Part shown: positions 8,201-13,849 of the stretch, one piece after another
Position numbering within the stretch: position 1 is the first letter of the stretch
How the letters are laid out: each line of letters opens with the position of its first letter
DNA from: Rhodospirillales bacterium Alpha_05
GTDB lineage: Bacteria; Pseudomonadota; Alphaproteobacteria; Rhodospirillales; Rhodospirillaceae
Direction: 5' to 3'
DNA length: 15,284 nt
Assembly: GCA_001603335.1 (NCBI GenBank)
Contig: LUYR01000217.1
Coordinates: 1 to 15,284 of the forward strand
Notes under the pieces: generated by a model
Databases searched by the model: none
Told to the model about the DNA's origin: nothing
Seen by the model: the letters and a program-made list of their open reading frames with translations, nothing else
Translations under genes and position numbers: made by a program

Positions 8201-9484
8201 CGCACCAATCAGGCGCAGCCGCCGCTGTTCCGCCCCATCGCCACGGACGTGAAGGCCGAGAAGCGCTTTCTTTCGACGATTGCCCGCCGCTTGGACACCC
8301 TCGGCGCCATCACGCGCGGGCAGCGCCAGACTGGCGGCCAGGGGCTGTTCCGCGCCGAGGACAATCTCGAAGGCAATCAGGCCCGCGCGGCGCTCAGGCA
8401 GTTCTATTACTGGCTGGCGCAGGGCGCCATTCAGGGCTGCTCGTTGACGCAGTTCGAGGAAATGACCGGCCTCTCGCTCACCTTCGAAGGCGGAGCGCTG
8501 AAAGAGGAATTGCCGCCGACCACGACGTTCCTCAACCGGCTGCTGGCGCTGCCCATCGCCATGCAGAACACGCTGTTCGCGACGTTCGAGGAGACTTTGA
8601 ACGCCCGCATCGAGGCGGCGATTGCAGCGGGCATCCATGATGTCGGGCTGGAGACGATCCGCGCCGAAAGCCTGATCGTCACTGACCGGCGTACCGTCTG
8701 GCAGCATGACAGCGGAGCCGAGACGCGGCTGTTCACCGTCCAGCGGAAAGATCGCAATCAGCCGCTTTCCGCCGATGAAGCCTTAACGATCCGCGATGGC
8801 AAGCTTCTGGTCAATGAGCGCTCGGGCCGGGCTTCTGTCAAGACCGCCGCGCCGAGCCTGATGCACGACGATGGTAGCGTGGAACGCCGCGTGCGGCTGA
8901 TCCGCCCCATGCAGCGCGACACGATGAGCGTCGATGACTTCGCCTCCACGCACTGGAAGGAGGCGGAGAGGGAAGAGTTTATCGCCGCATGGGAAAAGGA
9001 GATCGCCGGAATCTCGGAATTCTCGACGAGCACGTTCCATCTCGTCACCGGCCTGCTGCTGCCGATCTGGCGGCGTCTTCCGGAGACCAACGCCCGCGTT
9101 TATCGGCTGCAAACCGACGATGGCGAACGCATCATCGGCCGGATGCTGACGCCCATCGAGGTGGAAGCGTTCTGCCGCAATATCGGCATGGAGGCGCCGA
9201 AGCTCTCCGCCGGGGACGCCTGGGGCCTGATCAATGAAGGCAAGGTCACGGCCCATCTCGTCGACGGTCTCGTGCTCCGCCGCGTGCGCGTGATGAATGA
9301 GAGCCGCGTCGAACTCACTGGCTTCACCTCCGGCATGGTCGATGCCCTGAAGGCCCGCGGCCTGTTCGGCGAGATCATCTCCTGGAAGCTGCGGTTGTTC
9401 GTGCCTGTGGGCGAGGCCGGCAAGGCGATTTTCGAGAGCCTCACCGACCGTTGGCCGCTCACCGAAATCGTGAATCGGGGGTGA
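5279..9484 (+). CDS. Adenine-methyltransferase / Strawberry-notch-type helicase fusion
   Basis: This 1401-residue protein is a fusion. The N-terminal half carries a Rossmann methyltransferase with motif I L-E-P-S-A-G-T-G-M (149-157) and motif IV N-P-P-F (215-218), the N6-adenine or related amino-methyltransferase signature. The central part is a superfamily-2 helicase/ATPase: Walker A-like G-D-G-T-G-C-G-K-G-R (469-478), D-E-A-H (572-575) and motif III S-A-T-G (615-618). The C-terminal helicase lobe has D-A-G-G-T-G-R-S (932-939) and Q-G-L-G-R-S-N-R (968-975), typical of the Strawberry-notch family. All key residues I looked for are present. About 1080-1401 is an uncharacterised extension. The start has CCCGGAG at 5266-5272. 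The primase-like gene follows after three bases, suggesting joint action in replication or protection of element DNA. Related methyltransferase-helicase proteins occur on phages and plasmids, and P1 DarB, as I recall, has this layout and protects against restriction. Exact function is inferred. Confidence 0.9.
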   Translation: MNLMTPAAAVTVAAPVRAPEEEAACILKAAERILTGLERGVLIEARVLRQAMEEAFGGSDAEGFWTWKAAYEACEAAQVLFLRKYGRAMRETAGSPVAQLAMLSRIAERLPTHTRRTQESEELQQFSTPMPLAYAASIAAGLTGDDAVLEPSAGTGMLAVFAEIMGARLALNEIAATRAALLRRLFPDSLVSTHDAASIDDRLADDIAPSVVLMNPPFSAALHVQGRVSDADFHHVRSALARLPQGGRLVAITGHNFPVDKLNGAVRFTCVVDGAVYYKHGTTFDTRLTVIDKSLETVSPPVLPRAENAADLLARLIEHLPPRLEVDGEIGLGTAAKVAVARKAAPIAHEPIEWKPAEGADLTDALYEGYALQSIHIPGAKPHPTKLVQSAAMASVASPHPSYRPHLPVHIIKSGILSDAQLESVIYAGDAHSGYLAGSWTVDETFDNIHAAPEGAENAVRFRRGWFLGDGTGCGKGRQVAGIILDNWFKGRHKAVWISKSDKLTEDAQRDWSALGMEQLLVQPLSRFKQGTPVRLSEGVLFVTYATLRNEPRLRQVIDWLGDGFDGVIVFDEAHAMANAAGSKGERGEQLPSQQGRAGLRLQRALPGARIVYVSATGATDVRNLAYAERLGLWGGEDFPFANRAEFVQAVEAGGVAAMEVLARDLKALGLYTARSLSYEGVEVEIVEHNLTPAQVEIYDAYAEAFQVIHSNLGAALEASNVTGERKTLNGQAKSAALSVFEGAKQRFFAALLSGLKTATLIKSIEADIAAGHAAIVQLVSTGEAILDRRLSEIPAEEWADLNVDLSPRDVILTYLQHAFPTQLYEPYTDEDGNLRSRPAFDAEGNPIQCREAVASRDRMIERLASLDPVPGSLDQIIQRFGTDKVAEVTGRSRRIVRKGDRLCVENRPPSANLAETQAFMDDEKRILVFSDAGGTGRSYHADRGAKNQRLRVHYLLEAGWKADTAIQGLGRSNRTNQAQPPLFRPIATDVKAEKRFLSTIARRLDTLGAITRGQRQTGGQGLFRAEDNLEGNQARAALRQFYYWLAQGAIQGCSLTQFEEMTGLSLTFEGGALKEELPPTTTFLNRLLALPIAMQNTLFATFEETLNARIEAAIAAGIHDVGLETIRAESLIVTDRRTVWQHDSGAETRLFTVQRKDRNQPLSADEALTIRDGKLLVNERSGRASVKTAAPSLMHDDGSVERRVRLIRPMQRDTMSVDDFASTHWKEAEREEFIAAWEKEIAGISEFSTSTFHLVTGLLLPIWRRLPETNARVYRLQTDDGERIIGRMLTPIEVEAFCRNIGMEAPKLSAGDAWGLINEGKVTAHLVDGLVLRRVRVMNESRVELTGFTSGMVDALKARGLFGEIISWKLRLFVPVGEAGKAIFESLTDRWPLTEIVNRG

Positions 9485-9487
9485 CCT

Positions 9488-10504
9488 ATGTCCCGCGCCG
9501 CCGATCTGGCGCGCCGTCTCGGTGAACAGGCCGAGGCGGTGTGCCGCTATTATTTGTCGAATGGCCGCCGCCAGGGCCGATACTGGATCTGCGGCGATGT
9601 CATGGGAACGCTGGGGCGCTCGCTCTACGTCCGCCTGTCCGGCGAACGTGCCGGAAAATGGGCCGATGCCGCCGTCGCCAGCGAACACGGCGACCTGCTC
9701 GACCTCATTGCCCTCAATCGCGGCCTCGACTTTCGCGCCGCGCTCGACGAGGCGCGCCGTTTCCTCAGCTTGCCGGCACCAATGATCCGGCGGGTCGAAC
9801 CGCCCGCGCCGTCCGGCTCTTCCGAAGCGGCGCGGCGGCTCTTTGCCGCGTCGAAGCCGATCCAAGGCACGCTGGCGGAACGCTATCTCCAAAGCCGCGG
9901 CATCATTCTGCCTGCGGAGGTTTCCGCGCTGCGCTTCCATCCGCGCTGCTTTTATCGCGGGCCTGCGGGGCGCGAGATATGGCCGGCGCTCATCGCCGCC
10001 GTCACCGATCAGGGCGGCGCCATCACCGGTGCGCATCGCACCTGGCTTGATCCTGGCGGCGGCAAGGCGCCTCTCGATCAGCCCCGCCGCGCCATGGGAC
10101 ATCTCGCCGGGAACGCGGTCCGGCTCGGCGTTGCTACCGACATCTTGGCGGCGGCGGAAGGCATCGAAACGGCGCTGGCGCTCAAGACCGTGATGCCCGC
10201 CATGCCGGTCGCCGCCGCTCTCTCCGCCGCCCACCTCGCTGCCCTGGTGTTCCCGCCCAAGCTGCGCCGTCTCTATGTCGCGCGCGACAATGACGAGGTC
10301 GGGCGTTTCGCGCTGGAACGATTGCGCGCCCGCTCCACAGCCGGCGACATCGACATCCGCGCGCTCGCCCCGAGGACGGAGGATTTCAACGCCGATCTCC
10401 TGACGCTCGGCCCGGACCGGCTCAGGGCATGGCTCGCCGAGCTCCTCGCCCCGGACGATGTTCAGCGCTTCCTTGTCGCGGGCGGGCGGACACGATGCGT
10501 GTGA
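9488..10504 (+). CDS. Toprim-domain, DUF7146-like primase protein
   Basis: This 338-residue protein has a Toprim core with the catalytic glutamate motif A-A-E-G-I-E-T-A (222-229, E224) and the D-x-D motif A-R-D-N-D-E-V-G (265-272, D267 and D269), as in DnaG-type primases and the Toprim_3 group. Residues 1-95 resemble the region I remember as DUF7146, with G-R-Y-W-I-C-G-D, a G-K-W-A-D segment and G-D-L-L-D-L-I. Only three cysteines (C19, C35, C154) appear before the Toprim core and no CxxC pair exists, so the classical DnaG zinc finger is absent. A-E-R-Y-L-Q-S-R-G-I (130-139) is common in phage and plasmid primases just before the catalytic part. Translation starts three bases after the helicase stop. 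The start overlaps the helicase gene's tail signals (GGGGGTGACC) and is probably coupled to it. The likely role is primer synthesis for element replication or transfer. Toprim identity is secure; activity is inferred. Confidence 0.85.
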   Translation: MSRAADLARRLGEQAEAVCRYYLSNGRRQGRYWICGDVMGTLGRSLYVRLSGERAGKWADAAVASEHGDLLDLIALNRGLDFRAALDEARRFLSLPAPMIRRVEPPAPSGSSEAARRLFAASKPIQGTLAERYLQSRGIILPAEVSALRFHPRCFYRGPAGREIWPALIAAVTDQGGAITGAHRTWLDPGGGKAPLDQPRRAMGHLAGNAVRLGVATDILAAAEGIETALALKTVMPAMPVAAALSAAHLAALVFPPKLRRLYVARDNDEVGRFALERLRARSTAGDIDIRALAPRTEDFNADLLTLGPDRLRAWLAELLAPDDVQRFLVAGGRTRCV

Positions 10505-10776
10505 AGGTCGTCAGGGTCGGATGGCGATGAGCGAGCATTGGGCCGGCCTCCCGCTTCGGAAGAGGCCGCGCCACGGCCTTTCCAAGAGAGGGATCTGCCA
10601 GCGCCGGCCGGCTTTGCAACGGCCTGACGGCCGTCCTCCACTTCGTTGCGGCCCCCAAGGCGCGTAAGCGCCGTTATCGCAAAATGTAAGAGCGGTGCAA
10701 AGCCGCCCCTTGGCGCTGGCGGGCGATCCCTGGAAAGGCCGCGACGGTCGCGGCCTCGGAACCGGGAGACAGACCC
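10505..10776 (+). other. 272-base hairpin-rich non-coding gap
   Basis: No credible gene is seen. The gap holds several stems: GGAAGAGGCCG (10558-10568) with 10574-10583 (one bulge); ACGGCC (10619-10624) with GGCCGT (10629-10634); GGCGC (10659-10663) with GCGCC (10668-10672); GCGG and CCGC around 10694-10708; and a perfect 9-bp stem just before the next gene. CCAAGG near 10655 can also pair with CCTTGG further on. A small A-rich patch (GCAAAATGTAAGAG) sits at about 10679-10692. Possibilities are a structured RNA leader, a small RNA or an origin-like site. No repeats of the iteron kind are visible. Confidence 0.45.
10736..10756. repeat. Perfect 9-bp hairpin before the DUF2493 gene
   Basis: AGGCCGCGA (10736-10744) pairs perfectly with TCGCGGCCT (10748-10756) over a three-base loop. 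It ends 20 bases before the ATG at 10777, with the GGGAG ribosome-binding site between. No T-tract follows. Confidence 0.7.
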
Positions 10777-11721
10777 ATGCTGCACGACCTCTTCACCGAC
10801 GACGCCGTCGAACCCCATCACGCTTCCTCGCCAACCGCCCATGTCCTCGACGAAATGGCGCTTCACGGCGTCCGTCCCGGTGCGGACGATCCGGAGCGCC
10901 TGACCGTGCCAGAAGCCGACCGTGCCGAGCAGGAGATCGAGACCGCCGCAGCCGCCCTCATCGCCCTCATGGCCGATACGGCGCTCGATGACGATCTCGA
11001 CGACGTCCTCTGGGGCTTCGCCAATCTCTTCCATCGCCGCATCGCCTGGCTCGACCGCCTGCTCGACGACAACGAGATGGCGCAGCGCCGCTTGGCAAGT
11101 GAGCAGGACGGCTCGGAGGTCAAGTCCGTCGAGCTCGAGCGCCTGATTGCCCGTGGCGAGGCATTGCTCGAACGCCGCGCCGCCTTCGAGAACCTCCGCG
11201 ATCTTGCCGCCATCCAGTTCGAATCGGCGACCGGTTCCGCCTGGCGGCCGCGATCCGGCTCGATGACGAACCGGCGGACGATGACGGCGGCCATGATCGA
11301 CAGCCGCGATTTTCTGGCCGCCAAGCGCCGGGCCGAGATCGAGCCGCTGCTGCCCGCCGGTCCGCGCATTGCCTTCACCGGCGGCGTCGAGTGCAACGAT
11401 CACGCCCGCATCTGGGAGGCCCTCGACAAGGCCCGCGCCAAGCATCCCGACATGGTGCTCATCCATGGCGGATCGCCGAAAGGCGCCGAGAAGATCGCCG
11501 CCTGCTGGGCCGACAATCGCGGCGTGGTGCAGATCGTCTTCAAGCCCGATTGGACCCGCCATCGGAACGCAGCGCCCTTCAAGCGCAACGACCAGATGCT
11601 CGAAGCGCTACCCATCGGCCTCATCGCCTTCCCCGGCTCGGGCATCTCGCAGAACCTCGCCGACAAGGCGCGGAAGATGGGGATCCCGGTGTGGCGGTTC
11701 GGCGAGGGCGGCGCCAAATAG
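10777..11721 (+). CDS. DUF2493 (SLOG/YspA-like) domain protein
   Basis: This 314-residue protein has two parts. Residues 1-180 are acidic and helical, with repeated charged segments (50-140 is probably coiled or bundled helix) and no known domain. Residues 196-310 form a DUF2493 domain, a Rossmann-like SLOG-superfamily fold thought to bind nucleotides or ligands. It begins R-I-A-F-T-G-G, then has L-I-H-G-G-S-P-K-G-A-E-K-I (228-240), the glycine-rich ligand loop. F-K-P-D-W (255-259) and L-I-A-F-P-G-S-G (282-289) follow. This two-part layout is common on alphaproteobacterial mobile elements. ATG 10777 has ACCGGGAG upstream at 10761-10768. The stop lies inside a hairpin. Its last 50 codons recur as a broken copy at 13688-13841, so the 3' end is part of a duplication flanking cargo. 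The biochemical role is not known; nucleotide or signal sensing is an inference from the fold. Confidence 0.85.
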   Translation: MLHDLFTDDAVEPHHASSPTAHVLDEMALHGVRPGADDPERLTVPEADRAEQEIETAAAALIALMADTALDDDLDDVLWGFANLFHRRIAWLDRLLDDNEMAQRRLASEQDGSEVKSVELERLIARGEALLERRAAFENLRDLAAIQFESATGSAWRPRSGSMTNRRTMTAAMIDSRDFLAAKRRAEIEPLLPAGPRIAFTGGVECNDHARIWEALDKARAKHPDMVLIHGGSPKGAEKIAACWADNRGVVQIVFKPDWTRHRNAAPFKRNDQMLEALPIGLIAFPGSGISQNLADKARKMGIPVWRFGEGGAK

Positions 11722-11727
11722 GCGCCG
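11566..11727 (+). repeat. Imperfect direct repeat, copy 1 (DUF2493 tail plus hairpin)
   Basis: This 162-base segment, the last 52 codons of the DUF2493 gene plus six bases, matches 13688-13847 in the same orientation at roughly nine of ten positions by eye. Differences are scattered substitutions, one extra C and one missing codon in copy 2. Similarity stops at GGCGCCG in both copies. The divergence means these are related but not freshly duplicated sequences. Confidence 0.85.
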
Positions 11728-11728
11728 T
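11708..11728 (+). terminator. Hairpin over the DUF2493 stop codon, possible terminator
   Basis: CGGCGCC (11709-11715) pairs with GGCGCCG (11721-11727) across the loop AAATA; flanking G11708 and T11728 can add a G-U pair. The TAG stop lies at 11719-11721. The following bases are TTCTCCTCC, only weakly T-rich. It sits between two convergent genes and could end either transcript. The same hairpin recurs at 13827-13849. Confidence 0.5.
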
Positions 11729-11739
11729 TCTCCTCCCGC

Positions 11740-13143
11740 TTATCGCGATGGACCGCGCTTAAGAACGGTCAGCAGGATGGCGAATGCCATCAGGCCTGCC
11801 GCCATTTGGAACGTTGTCGCAAATGCGGCGCTGATGGCCTCGGGCGCGGCCCCTACGATATCCGGCGTGCCGGCCGCCATGGCAAAAACCGCTCCCATGA
11901 CTGATGCGCCGGTCATGAAGCCGAGATTGCGCGACGGGCCGAGCAGGCCGGAAATCATGCCGCGTTGGTCGTCCCTGGCCGCCAGCATGACCGTCGTATT
12001 GTTGGCGGCCAGAAAGAGCTGAAAGCCCGGCGTCAGCAGCATCAGGGACAGGATATAGCCCGCCACGCCGAAAATATCCGGCAAGACGGAAAGACACAGC
12101 AGGCCGATGACCATCTGCCCCAGGCCGACAATCAGTGTGCGTCCGGCCCCGAACCGGTCAGTAATCCTCCCGGCTGGAACGCCGGATAGCGCGGCCATGA
12201 CCGGCCCGACCGCCATGACCAGGCCGACGAGGGCTTCGTTCAGGTGCAAGGCAAAGGTCAGATAAAACGGCCCGACCACCAGCGTCGCCATCATGACGTT
12301 GGAGACGAGAAGGTTCATCAGCAGCGATACCGAAACCGTGCGGCTGCCGAGCGCTGCAGGGTCAACGAGGGGCGTTTCCCTGCCGTGCTCCATGATAACG
12401 AAGACGACGACGCCCAGCGCCGCGCCGGCCAGCAGCAGGGCGTTCGTGATCGAAAAGCCATTCCCGCCACCGGACATGGACAAGGAATATGCTGCCAGCG
12501 TGAGCACGAGAACCAGTGCGCCCGGCAAGTCGAGACTTTTACGTTCCCCGCGCTGGCCGATCCGGTCTGTGGGGAGCGCCCGCGCCGCGAAGATCAAGGC
12601 CACGAGAGCCATCAGGGCAAGGATGAGAAACGTCGCCCGCCACCCCGACCAAGCGATGACAACCCCGCCGAGAGACGGTCCGAGCGCGGTTCCGATGGCG
12701 GACATGGTGCCGAGCAGCCCCATGGCGGATCCGGTTCGCTCCTTCACGACTGCCTCACGGATAATCGAAACCGGCAGGGCCATGAGAATGGCGCCACCCA
12801 CGCCCTGGGTGACCCGCGCGGCGATCAGCATAACGATGGTCGGTGCAATGCTGCAAAACGCGGAGGCCGCCCCGAAAATCACCAGCCCGGCAAGGAGCAC
12901 GCGCCGGTGGCCGATCAGGTCACCCAGCCGTCCAGCCATGACAATGGTCACGGTCACCGAAAGCAGGTAGGCCAGAACTACCCACTGGGCGCCGGTCACG
13001 GGCAGGGCGAAATCGCGCGCCAAAATGGGCAAGGCCACGGTGACGATGCTGATCCCCAGCGAGGCCAACAATATCGCCATGGCGAGGGCCGCGACGCCGA
13101 GATGCGGGCTTCGGGCCTGCGTGATCGCACCGTTGATTTCCAT
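11740..13143 (-). CDS. DHA2-type MFS drug efflux transporter
   Basis: This 467-residue inner-membrane protein has about 14 hydrophobic segments, the count typical of the DHA2 (EmrB/QacA-type) drug:proton antiporters. Motif A reads G-R-L-G-D-L-I-G-H-R-R (71-81) between helices 2 and 3. W-V-V-L-A-Y-L-L (54-61) is the helix-2 signature of this subfamily, and the motif C-like antiporter region G-T-A-L-G-P-S-L-G-G is at 151-160. Helices 6-7 are separated by a basic loop (R-I-G-Q-R-G-E-R-K). I chose the ATG at 13143 because AAGGAC lies just upstream on this strand; an in-frame ATG at 13179 would add 12 residues but falls in the shared operator-promoter zone. The gene is divergent from the MerR-family regulator, so it is probably the regulator's target. 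It converges on the DUF2493 gene with 18 bases between stops. It probably exports a toxic compound; which one is not readable from sequence. Confidence 0.9.
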   Translation of the reverse strand: MEINGAITQARSPHLGVAALAMAILLASLGISIVTVALPILARDFALPVTGAQWVVLAYLLSVTVTIVMAGRLGDLIGHRRVLLAGLVIFGAASAFCSIAPTIVMLIAARVTQGVGGAILMALPVSIIREAVVKERTGSAMGLLGTMSAIGTALGPSLGGVVIAWSGWRATFLILALMALVALIFAARALPTDRIGQRGERKSLDLPGALVLVLTLAAYSLSMSGGGNGFSITNALLLAGAALGVVVFVIMEHGRETPLVDPAALGSRTVSVSLLMNLLVSNVMMATLVVGPFYLTFALHLNEALVGLVMAVGPVMAALSGVPAGRITDRFGAGRTLIVGLGQMVIGLLCLSVLPDIFGVAGYILSLMLLTPGFQLFLAANNTTVMLAARDDQRGMISGLLGPSRNLGFMTGASVMGAVFAMAAGTPDIVGAAPEAISAAFATTFQMAAGLMAFAILLTVLKRGPSR

Positions 13144-13185
13144 GGCTTTGTCCTTGCTGATTGCGCGTTGAAGCGGCACACCGCC

Positions 13186-13210
13186 ACTTCAAGTTCGCTT
13201 GAGGTCAAGC
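13186..13210. promoter_or_regulatory. SoxR-like operator between divergent efflux and MerR genes
   Basis: ACTTCAAG (13186-13193), spacer TTCG, then CTTGAGGT (13198-13205) form an inverted repeat with one mismatch. It closely resembles the E. coli SoxR site CCTCAAGTTAACTTGAGG. An overlapping perfect palindrome, GCTTGA-GG-TCAAGC, lies at 13197-13210. Read on the - strand, TTGACC sits at the outer edge like a -35 box, and the -10 position about 19 bases on is poor (GC-rich). MerR-family regulators typically bind inside such stretched spacers. The site is placed to control the efflux gene and also overlaps the regulator's own ribosome-binding region. Confidence 0.7.
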
Positions 13211-13615
13211 ATGGAAATTCTCGACATCGGCGAGGTGGCGGAACGCACCGGCGTGCCGGCCTCTGCCCTGCGCTATTATGATGAGATCGGCCTCGTTACC
13301 TCCGTCGGCCGACGGGGGCTACGCCGCCAGTTCGGGCCGGAAACGATCTGGCAATTGTCGCTGATTTCTCTTGGCAAAAAGGCCGGCTTCTCTCTCAAGG
13401 AAATTGCGGCGATGTTCGGCAAAGCGAGCGTCGTCGAACTGCCGCGACAAACTCTGCACGCCCGCGCCGATGAGATAGACAATCAGATCCGGGATCTGAC
13501 CGTTCTCCGCGATATGCTCAGGCATGTGGCCGATTGCCCCGCACCATCCCACCTCGAATGCCCGCGCTTCAGGAAATTGCTACGGGTCGCAAGCCGGCCC
13601 GCAAGTCGCCGCTGA
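13211..13615 (+). CDS. MerR-family transcriptional regulator with C-x7-C loop
   Basis: This 134-residue protein has a MerR winged-helix domain at residues 3-70: I-G-E-V-A-E-R-T-G-V-P (6-16), L-R-Y-Y-D-E-I-G-L (20-28), R-R-Q-F-G (38-42), and G-F-S-L-K-E-I-A-A-M-F (59-69). A dimerisation helix follows at about 77-107. The effector end carries C109-P-A-P-S-H-L-E-C117-P, two cysteines seven residues apart with a histidine between them. This spacing equals the metal-binding loop of CueR (C-x7-C-P), but SoxR's four-cysteine iron-sulfur motif is absent. The effector could be a metal, an oxidant or a drug. ATG 13211 is supported by GAGG at 13201-13204. The gene is divergent from the DHA2 pump with a shared operator, so it probably senses and induces efflux and controls itself. 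MerR membership is secure; the signal is inferred. Confidence 0.88.
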   Translation: MEILDIGEVAERTGVPASALRYYDEIGLVTSVGRRGLRRQFGPETIWQLSLISLGKKAGFSLKEIAAMFGKASVVELPRQTLHARADEIDNQIRDLTVLRDMLRHVADCPAPSHLECPRFRKLLRVASRPASRR

Positions 13616-13687
13616 CGGTTGATGGAGGTAAGCTGGAAACCCGTATCGGGAAGCGTCCGTGTTGCCTACCACTCAGCTCGCAACAAG

Positions 13688-13841
13688 AACGCCGCACCCC
13701 TTCAAGTGCAACGACCAGATGCTCGCAGCGCTGCCCATCGGCGTCATCGCCTTCCCCGGCTCGGGCGTCTCGCAGAGCCTCGCCGACAAGGCGCGGAAGA
13801 TGGGGATCGCGGTGTGGCGGTTCGACAGCGGCGCCGAATAG
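13688..13841 (+). pseudogene. Broken 3' fragment of a second DUF2493 gene
   Basis: The segment encodes, in one frame, F-K-C-N-D-Q-M-L-A-A-L-P-I-G-V-I-A-F-P-G-S-G and then A-D-K-A-R-K-M-G-I-A-V-W-R-F, almost the same as residues 268-308 of the intact DUF2493 protein at 10777-11721. It ends at TAG 13839-13841. The N-A-A-P residues just upstream are in another frame because of an extra C in the run at 13697-13700. Nothing before about 13676 matches the DUF2493 gene, so at least four fifths of the gene is missing. The sequence between the MerR stop and this fragment (13616-13687) shows no gene and no element end I recognise. The fragment is the right-hand copy of the direct repeat and is not expected to be functional. 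Confidence 0.85.
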
Positions 13842-13847
13842 GCGCCG
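13688..13847 (+). repeat. Imperfect direct repeat, copy 2
   Basis: This is the second copy of the DUF2493 tail, matching 11566-11727. It has one extra C near its start and lacks one codon near its end. It includes the hairpin GGCGCC-GAATA-GGCGCC. The bases after GGCGCCG are unrelated to those after copy 1. Confidence 0.85.
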
Positions 13848-13849
13848 CT
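13827..13849. terminator. 9-bp hairpin at the fragment's stop, possible bidirectional terminator
   Basis: AGCGGCGCC (13827-13835) pairs perfectly with GGCGCCGCT (13841-13849) over the loop GAATA. It overlaps the TAG stop of the DUF2493 fragment and reaches the stop codon of the convergent DUF3644-like gene (13848-13850). There is no T-tract on either side, so terminator function is a guess from position. Confidence 0.45.

Noticed and set aside
8783..10234. Long - strand open frame covering the helicase end and primase start
   Set aside because: It crosses a tight gene junction on the other strand where Toprim and helicase coding is clear; it is a composition artefact.
10521..10667. Short + strand frame starting ATGGCGATG in the primase-DUF2493 gap
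   Set aside because: It has no good ribosome-binding site, its composition is Arg/Pro-rich, and its bases are used by hairpins. I treated the region as non-coding.
12244..13281. + strand open frame inside the efflux gene
   Set aside because: Its translation is rich in Gln, Arg, His and Gly with no domain, while the - strand gives a 14-helix transporter with family motifs.
13211..13615. Naming the MerR-family gene soxR
   Set aside because: The operator is SoxR-like, but the four-cysteine iron-sulfur motif is missing and the effector end differs.
13659..13841. A 60-residue standalone small gene
   Set aside because: Most of it is the tail of a DUF2493 protein and its first residues come from unrelated joining sequence, so it is a fragment and not a gene.
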